Assembly (NCBI GenBank): GCA_964609695.1
Contig: CAZSSP010000008.1
Coordinates: forward strand, 8,343-72,342
Reading direction: 5' to 3'
Origin: JAGNHS01 sp964609695
GTDB taxonomy: Bacteria > Bdellovibrionota > UBA2428
DNA length: 64,000 nucleotides
In this document: positions 36,106 through 44,137 of the stretch, piece by piece
Layout: every line of letters starts with the position of its first letter
Position numbering within the stretch: position 1 is the stretch's first letter
The notes under the pieces: generated by a model
Seen by the model: only the letters and a program-made list of their open reading frames with translations
Told to the model about the DNA's origin: nothing
Database searches by the model: none
Made by a program: the position numbers and the translations under genes

Positions 36106-38694
36106 ATGTCTCAAAGACCTATTTTAACTCATGAAATTCGAGAAGCTTTTTTGGCCTATTTTGAAAGCAAAGGGCATCAGAGAGTGGCTAGTTCTCGTTT
36201 AATTCCTGACAACGACCCAACTCTGCTTTTCACAAATGCTGGGATGGTTCAATTTAAAGATTGTTTCTTGGGTTTAGATAAGCGCGATTACACCCGTGCC
36301 ACTACAACACAAAAATGTGTTCGTGCTGGGGGAAAACATAACGATCTCGAAAATGTGGGTTTCACGGCAAGGCATCATACTTTTTTTGAAATGCTAGGTA
36401 ATTTTAGTTTTGGAGATTATTTCAAAGAAGAAGCCATTCTATTTGCCTGGGATTTTGTAACTAATGTTTTAAAATTACCTCAAGATCGCTTACGTGTTTC
36501 AGTCTTTGAAAAAGATGATGAAGGTGCTGAAATTTGGCACAAAAAGGTCGGACTACCCTTAGATAAAATTGTTCGTTTTGGAGAAAAGGATAATTTTTGG
36601 GCCATGGGCGACACGGGTCCTTGTGGCCCCTGTTCTGAAATTTTTTGGGATCAAGGTCGCGAAGTTGATGGCGATCGTTGGTTAGAGTTTTGGAACTGTG
36701 TGTTTATGCAATTTGATAGACAGGCCGATGGGACTTTGGTTCCTCTGGCCAAACCCAGCGTTGATACAGGGATGGGGCTTGAGAGAATGGCTGCAGTAAT
36801 GCAGGCCGTTCCAAGCAATTATGATATAGACCTCATGAAAAAACTCATCACAGGTGTTCACTCTTACATTGAGGCACAAACTCATCAGAAATTAAATATT
36901 CTAAGTGCTTCTAAAGAAGAGGCAGCTTTAAGAGTCATTGTCGACCATATGCGCTCAACAGGGTTTTTGTTGGCAGATGGAGTTTTGCCTAGCAGTGAGG
37001 GCCGTGGCTATGTTCTTAGAAGAATTTTGCGTAGAGCTTTACGTTTCGGAAAACAATTAGGTCTAAAGGGACCCTTTTTGGCAGATTTATATCCACTTCT
37101 TAAAAATGAGATGGGGAATGTATATCCTGAGCTTAAAGAACGTGAAAAAGTAGTTCGAGATATTTTGCAGCAAGAAGAAGAAAAGTTTTTTGAAACTTTA
37201 GAAAAGGGCCTACATCTTTTAGAGGAAGCCTTTTCTAAATCTTCTTCTAAAAAATCTTTAGATCCTGCTTTGGTTTTTAGATTATACGACACTTATGGTT
37301 TCCCCGTAGATTTAACAGAGCTCATTGCCCGCGAAAGATCTTTCACTTTTGATCATAATGAAGTTCAAGCTTTAATGAGCTCTCAGCAAGAGAGATCTAG
37401 GGCGTCTTGGAAAGGTTCAGGAGCTAAAGCCCCTGATGCTAAAGTTAAAGAATGGAAATCGCAAAATATATTTCCAAAACCCGTGTTCTACGAAAAAACA
37501 GAAACAACATCAAAAATATTGGCGATCACTCGAGATGCAGATCATGCATGGGTGGCCATTGATCCTTGTCCTTTTTATGCTGAAAGCGGTGGGCAGGTTT
37601 CTGATCACGGTACATTAAAACTTTCGAATCAAAGTCTTTTGGAAGTCGAAGACGTGCAAAAAGTTTATGAGGGCGGTATTGCCCTATTGGTTTATGATCC
37701 CAAAAAACTTCTTAAAGAAGCTGATACAGTATTGGCTAAAGTTGATGATGAGAGACGAAGAAAAATTAGAGCCAATCATACAGGAACGCATTTGTTGCAC
37801 GCTTCATTGCGAAAAGTTCTCGGCACACATGTGGCTCAGGCGGGTTCGGTGGTTGATGACAAGCGACTTCGTTTCGATTTTTCGCATCCTAAATCGGTGA
37901 GCCAAGAAGATTTGCAAAAAATTGAATCCGATGTGAATGCTCAAATTGAAAAAGATATTTCACTTTCTATATCTGAAAAGAGCATTAACGAAGCTAAGGC
38001 TATGGGAGCCATGGCCCTTTTTGGTGAAAAATATGGCGACAACGTTCGAGTTGTTGAAGTTCCATCAGCTTCTATTGAACTTTGCGGAGGCTTGCACGTT
38101 TCTAAGACTGGTGAAATTAAATATCTAAAGATTTTATCTGAAGGTGGAGTGGCTTCTGGGACAAGACGTATCGAAGCTATAACCGGTGATGAGGCCATTT
38201 TGTATTTTCAAACTCAGGAAAAGCGTTTGTTAAACACGGCTAATATTTTAAAGGTGTCCCCAGAGCAACTTGAAAAGCGAGTAGAGCAAATTCTCGACAA
38301 TCAAAAAAATCTTGAAAAAGAAATTCTTGAGTTAAAAAGAAAAATTGCTACTGGAGGATCTTCTCAAGGAAAAATTTTAGAAACTAAATACAAAGGTATT
38401 TCATTGAAGTTGCATTTGATCGAAGATGCCGACGTGAATATTTTAAGGCAAAGAGGAGATCATTTACGTCAAAATGATTCTTCATGTATTCACATTCTTT
38501 GGGCGAATCCTATTATTATGGTTACGGCTAATGTGGAAAAGCTTATTGGTTTTCATAGCGGAAACTTACTATCACAATTGGCTAAGAAATTCGGCGGTAA
38601 GGGCGGTGGGCAAGATAAAAGTGCCCAGGGACAGATACCCCTTCCTCCTGATGGTGCAGAGTCCTTATTAGCTTGGATTGCTGAGCAAAAATAA
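36106..38694 (+). CDS. alaS: Alanyl-tRNA synthetase
   Basis: An 862-residue class II synthetase. The catalytic core starts IREAFLAYFESKGH with TNAGMVQFKDCFLG, TTTQKCVRAGGKHNDLENVG and GDTGPCGPCSEI; the later VDTGMGLERMA is motif 3. The editing domain has zinc-binding HTGTHLLH and CGGLHV. A C-terminal coiled coil and C-Ala domain (about 715-862) end with GGKGGGQDKSAQGQ. It charges tRNA-Ala. AAGG lies before the ATG. The stop overlaps the next gene's start (TAATG at 38692-38696). Confidence 0.98.
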   Translation: MSQRPILTHEIREAFLAYFESKGHQRVASSRLIPDNDPTLLFTNAGMVQFKDCFLGLDKRDYTRATTTQKCVRAGGKHNDLENVGFTARHHTFFEMLGNFSFGDYFKEEAILFAWDFVTNVLKLPQDRLRVSVFEKDDEGAEIWHKKVGLPLDKIVRFGEKDNFWAMGDTGPCGPCSEIFWDQGREVDGDRWLEFWNCVFMQFDRQADGTLVPLAKPSVDTGMGLERMAAVMQAVPSNYDIDLMKKLITGVHSYIEAQTHQKLNILSASKEEAALRVIVDHMRSTGFLLADGVLPSSEGRGYVLRRILRRALRFGKQLGLKGPFLADLYPLLKNEMGNVYPELKEREKVVRDILQQEEEKFFETLEKGLHLLEEAFSKSSSKKSLDPALVFRLYDTYGFPVDLTELIARERSFTFDHNEVQALMSSQQERSRASWKGSGAKAPDAKVKEWKSQNIFPKPVFYEKTETTSKILAITRDADHAWVAIDPCPFYAESGGQVSDHGTLKLSNQSLLEVEDVQKVYEGGIALLVYDPKKLLKEADTVLAKVDDERRRKIRANHTGTHLLHASLRKVLGTHVAQAGSVVDDKRLRFDFSHPKSVSQEDLQKIESDVNAQIEKDISLSISEKSINEAKAMGAMALFGEKYGDNVRVVEVPSASIELCGGLHVSKTGEIKYLKILSEGGVASGTRRIEAITGDEAILYFQTQEKRLLNTANILKVSPEQLEKRVEQILDNQKNLEKEILELKRKIATGGSSQGKILETKYKGISLKLHLIEDADVNILRQRGDHLRQNDSSCIHILWANPIIMVTANVEKLIGFHSGNLLSQLAKKFGGKGGGQDKSAQGQIPLPPDGAESLLAWIAEQK

Positions 38695-39215
38695 TGAAGT
38701 TTATTTTATTGGGTTTTTTAATTGTTTTGCAAAATTGTTCTAATCAACCTTCTCGTGCTCGTTTTCCTGGTCCCGTAGGTAGAACTACAGATTTGCAGCG
38801 GGCTGAAAACACTCAGGCTGTTTTGGGAGGAGCTCACGAACAAGCCAGAATTGAAGATACTTCGGATCAAAAATCTATTCGGGGAATTGTAAAATTAGCA
38901 AAAGGAACGAAAGTTCCTAAAAAAGACTTTGTCATTTTTATTTCTGCGAGACCATTGCAAGGGGGTCCCCCTTTGGCAGTCTTGAAAATGAAAGTAGAAA
39001 AATTTCCATTTAGATTTTCTTTGACCGAAGCTAATGCCATGATGATGGGTGGCGCTCAAGCTTTTGAGGGCTTTGTAGAATTAGCTGTTAAATTGGACCA
39101 AGTGGAAGATGACGGTAAATTTGACCCACTCACAAATCAAGAGGGCGACCTTAGGACCTCTGTGAAAACTAAAGTCGGCACCCAAAATCTAGAAGTTGTT
39201 ATCTCCTCAAAATAG
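38694..39215 (+). CDS. Probable lipoprotein with a CcmI C-terminal-like periplasmic domain
   Basis: A 173-residue exported protein. A short signal segment ends at LQNCSNQ, a non-standard lipobox with the expected cysteine. Residues about 60-170 read VKLAKGTKVPKKDFVIFISA, ARPLQGGPPLAVLKMKV, FPFRFSLTEANAMM and LAVKLDQVEDDGKFDP. This closely follows the order seen at the C-terminus of cytochrome c maturation protein CcmI (positive regulator domain: PLAV, sLdd..M, DGD). It may fold as that domain outside the cytoplasm. It is coupled to alaS by a one-base overlap. Its stop codon lies inside palindrome C. Confidence 0.65.
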   Translation: MKFILLGFLIVLQNCSNQPSRARFPGPVGRTTDLQRAENTQAVLGGAHEQARIEDTSDQKSIRGIVKLAKGTKVPKKDFVIFISARPLQGGPPLAVLKMKVEKFPFRFSLTEANAMMMGGAQAFEGFVELAVKLDQVEDDGKFDPLTNQEGDLRTSVKTKVGTQNLEVVISSK

Positions 39216-39449
39216 AATATGTAACTTAACTTTCTCCTGAGTTTCACCGCTCCATCGGCATGCATTAACCAATGAGTTTTAAAATTTCTTAAAGACACTC
39301 GGGGTTCCCGAGGGTCGAGCCCCTTGGCGAGGTCCCGAGGAAGGGGGTGCCCTGCCGTGTCTTTAAGAAGTTGTAAAACTCATTGGCCAACGCACGCCTA
39401 CGGCCGCACCCCACAACTCAGGAGAAAGTTAAGTTACATATTCTATTTT
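39209..39449. repeat. Palindromic element C, arms include both flanking stop codons
   Basis: The outer arms 39209-39243 and 39415-39449 are perfect 35-bp reverse complements. A second pair inside (39270-39297 with 39358-39385) has two mismatches. The 60-bp core (39298-39357) begins CACTCGGGG and includes GAGCCCC and GGCGAGG. Both convergent genes end AAA TAG within the arms (39210-39215 on plus, 39448-39443 on minus). It is the only content between the two genes and could be a bidirectional terminator; the conserved core suggests a repeated element. Confidence 0.85.
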
Positions 39450-40468
39450 GTGGCGATACTAACTCTGCCTTTATGGGCGATGATTTTTAAACTGATTACG
39501 CCTAAGGCGATAATGAGTGGTCCGAGAAATAAACCGATAAAGCCAAATAAGCTCAGTCCGCCTAGGGCTCCAAGAAGTCCTAATAGAGGATGGAGTTCGC
39601 CGGCACCTTTAAGGACTATGGGCTTAATAATGTTATCAACGAATCCAGTGATGGTGAAAATGACTAACATAAAGATAGCGCCGGGATATCGATGTTCTAG
39701 TAGCAAATAGATCACGGCTCCTAAACCTGTTGGAGCAGTTCCTACCACTGGAATAACCGATAAAAATGCGGTTAGAACTCCAAACAAGAAGGCGTGAGGA
39801 ATTCCTAAAATTGAGTAACCTAAAAAGATAAGTGTGCCTTGGCTGATTGCTGAAAGTAATGAGCCTACAATGACTCCTTTAAAGATAGCCTCTGTGGCTT
39901 TGTGAAAATCTTCAAATTCTTTATCGCTTAAAGGAATGAGTTTTTTAAAAAAGGCAGAGAGGTTGACGCTATTTTCAAGACTATAAAAAAGTGTGAGAGT
40001 GAAAATAAAAAGTTCCATGAGAGATTTTGGGATTCTAGAGGCCCAAATGGTAATCCAGGTTCCAATTTTTTTAACGAAAACCGATAATATTTCTAAAACT
40101 TTTTCGAAAAGATTGGCTTGCTCAAGTTTATGTCGAATGGGTTCCCACCAATCGGCTGAAAAAAATTGGGTTTGAGAAATAGAAAGCTGAATTTGGGGAA
40201 AGATATTGGTTAATTCGGCTCCCACAAAAACAAGAAGAGCTACGATGGGAACTAAGACGCCTAAGGAGAAACCTAAAGTACACAGGAAGCTGGCGGCTGG
40301 TGATCTGAGGTGTAATTTTCGCCTCAAGGTCATTTTGAGGGGGTTGAGAACTAGGGCCACCAGGAGTCCCAAGACTAGGGCTTGCATGAAAGGCATTAGA
40401 ATAAAGAGGAAAAGGACTACGCTGGCCCAGAGAAATATGTGTTTTTCAGGGTTTTTATCGCTGCTCAC
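39443..40468 (-). CDS. AI-2E family transporter (PerM/UPF0118)
   Basis: A 341-residue inner-membrane protein with about eight predicted helices. Two lie at the N-terminus (about 8-45) and one near 65-85; a long amphipathic loop (about 95-150) follows, and then a cluster of helices from 150 to 335. GAVIYLLLEHRYPGAI, DNIIKPIVLKG and FIGLFLGPLIIALG fit the AI-2E exporter/PerM family. Members export autoinducer-2 or move Na+/H+; the substrate here is unknown. It is divergent from infA and ends within palindrome C. Confidence 0.88.
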   Translation of the reverse strand: MSSDKNPEKHIFLWASVVLFLFILMPFMQALVLGLLVALVLNPLKMTLRRKLHLRSPAASFLCTLGFSLGVLVPIVALLVFVGAELTNIFPQIQLSISQTQFFSADWWEPIRHKLEQANLFEKVLEILSVFVKKIGTWITIWASRIPKSLMELFIFTLTLFYSLENSVNLSAFFKKLIPLSDKEFEDFHKATEAIFKGVIVGSLLSAISQGTLIFLGYSILGIPHAFLFGVLTAFLSVIPVVGTAPTGLGAVIYLLLEHRYPGAIFMLVIFTITGFVDNIIKPIVLKGAGELHPLLGLLGALGGLSLFGFIGLFLGPLIIALGVISLKIIAHKGRVSIATK

Positions 40469-40536
40469 AGGGAATGATTTTATCTGAGCCCCCCCGGATT
40501 GTCCAAATGGGTGACTTCGTGTATTTTCAGGGGCAA

Positions 40537-40809
40537 ATGTCGAAAGAAGACTTAGCTAAATTTGATGGTGTAATTATTTCAACTCCTGGCGGTGGCCACT
40601 ACAATGTGCAACTGACCAACGGAAAAACTATAGTCGCTAAACTTTCTGGAAAAATGAAACAAAATAAAATTCGATGCATCGTAGGTGATCAAGTCACCGT
40701 GGGTGTTTCGGCTTACGATTTAAGTCATGGAATTATCTTATTTAGAAAAAATAAGAAACAGGGAATGGCCGGTCCAGGTGGCGCACCCTTTTCCGCCCCC
40801 TCTAATTAG
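40537..40809 (+). CDS. infA: Translation initiation factor IF-1-like protein
   Basis: About 90 residues from the ATG at 40537, chosen because the protein then opens MSKEDLAKFDGV like IF-1 and AGGGG sits just upstream; the frame stays open to 40474. The S1/OB fold shows GGGHYNVQLTNGKTI, LSGKMKQNKIRCIVGDQV and SAYDLSHGIILFR, matching IF-1 motifs. IF-1 binds the ribosomal A site during initiation. It is longer than usual (about 72) because of a Gly/Pro/Ala-rich tail, and it may be a second, specialised copy. Confidence 0.85.
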   Translation: MSKEDLAKFDGVIISTPGGGHYNVQLTNGKTIVAKLSGKMKQNKIRCIVGDQVTVGVSAYDLSHGIILFRKNKKQGMAGPGGAPFSAPSN

Positions 40810-40846
40810 TCTCCTGTGAAAAAGCTCTTTCACGGGCAACTAATTA
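40803..40846. terminator. Bidirectional palindromic terminator between infA and apaG
   Basis: CCTGTGAAA (40813-40821) pairs with TTTCACGGG (40828-40836). The outer AATTAGT (40804-40810) pairs with ACTAATT (40839-40845). Both convergent genes end AAT TAG inside these arms. The sequence TTAGTC(T/G)CCTGTGAAAAA is shared with the arm of the element at 63726-63859. Confidence 0.75.
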
Positions 40847-41256
40847 ATTAAGTTTTTATTGCTTAAGATAAACTCCCCGATTTCAGCTTCAAAGCTTTTT
40901 CCTTCGGGTGTTTTCATTGAATAAAGTCCCTTCATTCTTCCTGTTGGAGTTTTGAGGGGGCAAAATGATTGATACAAAAATGATTCTCCGAATTGAAGCA
41001 GTGGTTGTTTTCCAACAACACCTTCTCCTTTGACGTGCTCAATATTGCTAAAACCATCAGTGATAATCCATTGGCGTGATATGAGTTGTACCGCGTAGGG
41101 ATTCGTATTCTTAATTTTTATTGTGTAGGCGTAGGTATAAATCGAATTTTCGATATTTGTGTTTTGAGAATCCAATTCGGGCCAAACGGAAATTTCAATC
41201 CCATTGGTCACGGTGACGTAAGGCGTGGGCTGTGAAGGCTCTTCAACTTTAGACAT
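40840..41256 (-). CDS. apaG: ApaG-family protein (DUF525)
   Basis: A 138-residue fibronectin-III-like fold protein. VTNGIEISVWPELDSQ opens the family domain, YAYTIKIKNTNPYAVQLISRQWIITDG is the conserved core, and VVGKQPLLQFGESFLYQSFCPL with GRMKGLYSM closes it. ApaG influences Co2+ resistance in Salmonella, but its biochemical role is unclear. It follows the GNAT acyltransferase gene by three bases and is likely cotranscribed with it. Confidence 0.93.
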   Translation of the reverse strand: MSKVEEPSQPTPYVTVTNGIEISVWPELDSQNTNIENSIYTYAYTIKIKNTNPYAVQLISRQWIITDGFSNIEHVKGEGVVGKQPLLQFGESFLYQSFCPLKTPTGRMKGLYSMKTPEGKSFEAEIGEFILSNKNLIN

Positions 41257-41259
41257 AAT

Positions 41260-42096
41260 TTAAGTTTCTCCGTAGGTGTTGGCTCTTTTTGAAAATTTAT
41301 TAATCAAATCCATTCCACGAGTTGTCAGGTGAGCTAAATCAAAAAAAATAAGCAAATCGTGACAACCGAAGACTGGGTCATAGGCAGGACGACTTATAAC
41401 TTTAGCACCAAAATCAACATACATACTTACTAGTTGAGGAATTTGCGGGCGACCTTTAATCGGGTCGCCTTTAAAAGCATTTTTTTCTAAAGGCTCTATG
41501 TTGTAGCTTAGATTGGTTTGTTTATTTTCTTCTAAAGCCTTAAATGTGGCTTCGGCATCGTCGTTGTTCATGGGGATTAAAGAAGCAAGGCCAAATAAAT
41601 AACGCGCTTCCTTTAGGGCGACATAATTTCTGAGTCCCCAAAACAAAAGCATGAGAGTAGTACGTCTGCGATGTTCGGCATGAATGCAAACTCTTCCCAT
41701 TTCAACGGATTTAGAAAAGTCTAGATTCCAGCTTTTTAGATTAAATTCAGTTCCAGAATAAAAACCTTGTTGTGGTTTATTGGAACCTTGTAAAAGTCGA
41801 ATAGTGGCAACAATTTTATTCTCAATCTCAATAATTAAATGATCGCAATGAGGGTCAAATTCATCGACATCCATCCCGATTTTTTTATTTTCGGGAATTC
41901 CTTCACCGAGCTCTTCGTTAAATATTTCGAATCTTAATCGCCAAGCAGCTCTTTTTTCTTCATCAGTTTTAGCTTTGCGAATACAGTAGGGTCCATACAA
42001 AATTCCGCTTGTTTCAAGTTTGTGGGCACTGGCCCAGTTCAAAGCGTTTTCTGAATCCACTACGAAGTATATAGGGCCGAAATTGGTGATTTTCAA
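41260..42096 (-). CDS. GNAT acyltransferase, OlsB/hemolysin-like
   Basis: A 278-residue acyltransferase. RAAWRLRFEIFNEELGEGI, DVDEFDPHCDHLIIEI, VATIRLLQGSN with GFYSGTEF, and VEMGRVCIHAEHRRRT follow the order of OlsB (ornithine N-acyltransferase) and the Acetyltransf_5 family. LFGLASL and an ending with a YDPVFGCHDLLIFFD segment complete it. OlsB transfers a 3-hydroxyacyl group from acyl-carrier protein to ornithine. The product here may be another N-acyl amino acid or an autoinducer-like lipid. It starts 160 bp from the divergent lipoprotein gene. Confidence 0.78.
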   Translation of the reverse strand: MKITNFGPIYFVVDSENALNWASAHKLETSGILYGPYCIRKAKTDEEKRAAWRLRFEIFNEELGEGIPENKKIGMDVDEFDPHCDHLIIEIENKIVATIRLLQGSNKPQQGFYSGTEFNLKSWNLDFSKSVEMGRVCIHAEHRRRTTLMLLFWGLRNYVALKEARYLFGLASLIPMNNDDAEATFKALEENKQTNLSYNIEPLEKNAFKGDPIKGRPQIPQLVSMYVDFGAKVISRPAYDPVFGCHDLLIFFDLAHLTTRGMDLINKFSKRANTYGET

Positions 42097-42118
42097 AGTT
42101 TTCTCTCATTTTTCAGGG

Positions 42119-42137
42119 CTGTCTAGATTTTAGACAG
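42119..42137. promoter_or_regulatory. 7-bp palindrome upstream of the acyltransferase gene
   Basis: CTGTCTA (42119-42125) and TAGACAG (42131-42137) are perfect inverted repeats five bases apart, 23 bp before the acyltransferase ATG. It could be an operator or RNA hairpin. No known regulator motif is recognised. Confidence 0.35.
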
Positions 42138-42218
42138 TAGAGCAAATCTTCAACGGTAGGTTAAGCTTTGATTAAGACATAAAGCTCTAATATCCGATGG
42201 CATTTCGTCTTAACCATT

Positions 42219-42236
42219 AAGGCATACTTCCTGCAA
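42219..42236 (+). promoter_or_regulatory. Sigma54-type -24/-12 promoter of lipoprotein gene 1
   Basis: The sequence AAGGCATACTTCCTGCAA has GG at 42221-42222 and GC at 42233-42234, exactly ten bases apart, with GGCA and TGCA flanks as in the -24/-12 consensus. The predicted start near 42246 leaves an 11-base leader that still contains AGAGGGG before the ATG at 42257. Confidence 0.65.
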
Positions 42237-42256
42237 CCATATGGGCAGAGGGGTTT

Positions 42257-43117
42257 ATGAAAACTTTAAACATTATAGGTTTTGGTCTATTTTTAGCCGT
42301 AGGCTTAAGCTCTTGCGGTAAAAAATTCAAAGCTACAATAGACTCCGTCTCTGATGGCAGTGGTCGAGCTACTACAACTACAGTTACTGGTGCAGGAACA
42401 ACAACGACTACAACTGGTGGTCAAAGATATTGCACAGAGCCTGTTTTAATTCCATCCACTCCTGGTTTTAATATGGAGACTGTTCTTAATAAATTTGCTC
42501 CCAATAGACCGACCCAAAACATAGATGGCCCCGTGACTTATTGTCTTTCTTATAACCATACAACTCAAGCCCTTAGCTTCCGCTTAGAGTGGGAAGATGA
42601 TAACGGTATAGCGAGCTACCCTAAATCAGGTTCATTATTTAAAGTTTTAAAAGTGAATCCTGATGCATTAGATACTGAAATTATTATTTTAGATTCAGGT
42701 GGATTCTTTGGAATCAAAGGTGCGTTTGATAGCGCCGATGGTAAAGTCAAAGGAAGTTTCCGCTTTGTTAACCTACCTAATTTGGCTCACATAGTTCGCT
42801 GGGGTTCAACTAATGAAATTGCTCAGTGCCAAGCCAGTAGTTATACCGATACTAATAGTTCTCCTTTGAGAGGATATTATAAGGACACTAGCAATGTTCT
42901 TCACCGCTGCTCAACAGCTTTTAATATTCCCTTAGAAATGTGGGACTCTAACTTGAATACAATGGACATTGATTTTGGATGGCTTCAAAGCAGCGTGCAA
43001 TATGCTAACATCATAGGCGTGACTCGGGATTATTTAGATCCAACTTTAGCCGCAGCTATTGCCCCACTTAATATAGAGCAAGTTCAACTTGGCAACTTCT
43101 CTATGAATCCTCTATAA
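42257..43117 (+). CDS. Lipoprotein of unknown function (tandem paralog 1)
   Basis: A 286-residue lipoprotein. The signal peptide ends in the lipobox LSSC, followed by GKK, and a Thr/Gly-rich linker at residues about 32-55. The globular part (60-286) shares landmarks with the next gene: NIDGPVTYCL, LSFRLEWEDDNGIASYP, IIILDSGGFFGIKG and KGSFRFVNL. The paired cysteines suggest a disulfide. No family recognised. It has its own sigma54-like promoter and a terminator (43153-43172). Confidence 0.7.
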   Translation: MKTLNIIGFGLFLAVGLSSCGKKFKATIDSVSDGSGRATTTTVTGAGTTTTTTGGQRYCTEPVLIPSTPGFNMETVLNKFAPNRPTQNIDGPVTYCLSYNHTTQALSFRLEWEDDNGIASYPKSGSLFKVLKVNPDALDTEIIILDSGGFFGIKGAFDSADGKVKGSFRFVNLPNLAHIVRWGSTNEIAQCQASSYTDTNSSPLRGYYKDTSNVLHRCSTAFNIPLEMWDSNLNTMDIDFGWLQSSVQYANIIGVTRDYLDPTLAAAIAPLNIEQVQLGNFSMNPL

Positions 43118-43152
43118 TAGAATTTCTAAATATAATTTGAATTTTTCTTGCG

Positions 43153-43172
43153 GGACTCCTTTGGAGTCCTTT
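43153..43172 (+). terminator. Terminator after lipoprotein gene 1
   Basis: GGACTCC (43153-43159) pairs with GGAGTCC (43163-43169) around a three-base loop, followed by TTTGTCGTTTT. It separates the two paralogous lipoprotein genes and supports independent transcription of the second. Confidence 0.7.
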
Positions 43173-43328
43173 GTCGTTTTCAGAGAATGTTTAATTCCTA
43201 CAATTTCAAAAAGATGGACTGCCTAAACTTTTTACAGCTGTTAGAGAGTTCGATAACACAATTTTTACAAAAAAATAACATGATCTAATAAGCTCTCAAT
43301 ATCACTCGATAAATATAAAAAATTAAAG

Positions 43329-43346
43329 TCGGCATGCTTTCTGCAT
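43329..43346 (+). promoter_or_regulatory. Sigma54-type -24/-12 promoter of lipoprotein gene 2
   Basis: The sequence TCGGCATGCTTTCTGCAT has GG at 43331-43332 and GC at 43343-43344, ten bases apart. It matches the promoter of the first lipoprotein gene at 11 of 14 positions across the GG-to-GC element. The predicted start near 43356 coincides with the GGGAG ribosome site of the gene. Confidence 0.65.
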
Positions 43347-43368
43347 CTAAACGTGTGGGAGTTATGAA

Positions 43369-44127
43369 ATGAAAACCTGGCGTAATGACATGCTGTTTGT
43401 GCTGACAATGGTTCTAATGTTAGCCCTAGCTTCAGCTTGTGGTAAGAAAAAGACTTCTACTTCAGTAGGCACGACTACTCCTGTACCAACAACTAATCCC
43501 GCTCCTACTAGCAACGATATTCCTACTTCAGATATTCGAATTTGTTCTTTGGACATTACAAATCTTTCAATCAATGCATTAGCGGCTTATATGTTTACGG
43601 GCACCGTTGAAAATATGGATGGCCCTGCAAGCGCTTGCTTGAAACTCTACGGGACTTCTAAGTATTTCGATGCTGCTATTCGAATTGAATATGAAGATGA
43701 TTTCGGAATTCACTCATACAACATGGTTAAGGATTACACGATTTTCTCAGAAATTAAGAACAATGCACTACGAGTGATTTGGTTAGATAATTCAGGTTTC
43801 GTTGAACTTAAGGGTTCAAAGCAATCTAATGGAAAATATCTTACAACTATTAAATTCAGTAACCTTGCTACAACTGATGTAGCTCATACCTATAATTCAA
43901 CTTTTAGCAGCGTTTATGACAATTGTAAGAACGGCTATTACACCGTCGCTCAATGCGCTAACTGGACTCAGCCAATTTACTCTTCGAGCTGGGGTCTTAA
44001 TGGTGGTTATTACTCAGAGTCGCAGATGCTAACTCTTGTTGATCGTTATCTTGCGGGTCAATATGGGTCATCAGCGTACACTCTGGGCAAAATACAATTT
44101 TCTTTAAGTGATGTGGTTGTTCAATAG
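43369..44127 (+). CDS. Lipoprotein of unknown function (tandem paralog 2)
   Basis: A 252-residue lipoprotein with lipobox LASAC followed by GKKK and a Thr/Pro/Ser-rich linker (residues 27-52). The globular part parallels the upstream gene: NMDGPASACL, AIRIEYEDDFGIHSYN, VIWLDNSGFVELKG and TIKFSNL. The start is the second of two nearby ATGs; the first (43364) hits a stop at once. GGGAG lies seven bases upstream. It is followed after ten bases by a third lipoprotein gene, so they likely form an operon. Confidence 0.7.
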   Translation: MKTWRNDMLFVLTMVLMLALASACGKKKTSTSVGTTTPVPTTNPAPTSNDIPTSDIRICSLDITNLSINALAAYMFTGTVENMDGPASACLKLYGTSKYFDAAIRIEYEDDFGIHSYNMVKDYTIFSEIKNNALRVIWLDNSGFVELKGSKQSNGKYLTTIKFSNLATTDVAHTYNSTFSSVYDNCKNGYYTVAQCANWTQPIYSSSWGLNGGYYSESQMLTLVDRYLAGQYGSSAYTLGKIQFSLSDVVVQ

Positions 44128-44137
44128 GGAGTTTTTT

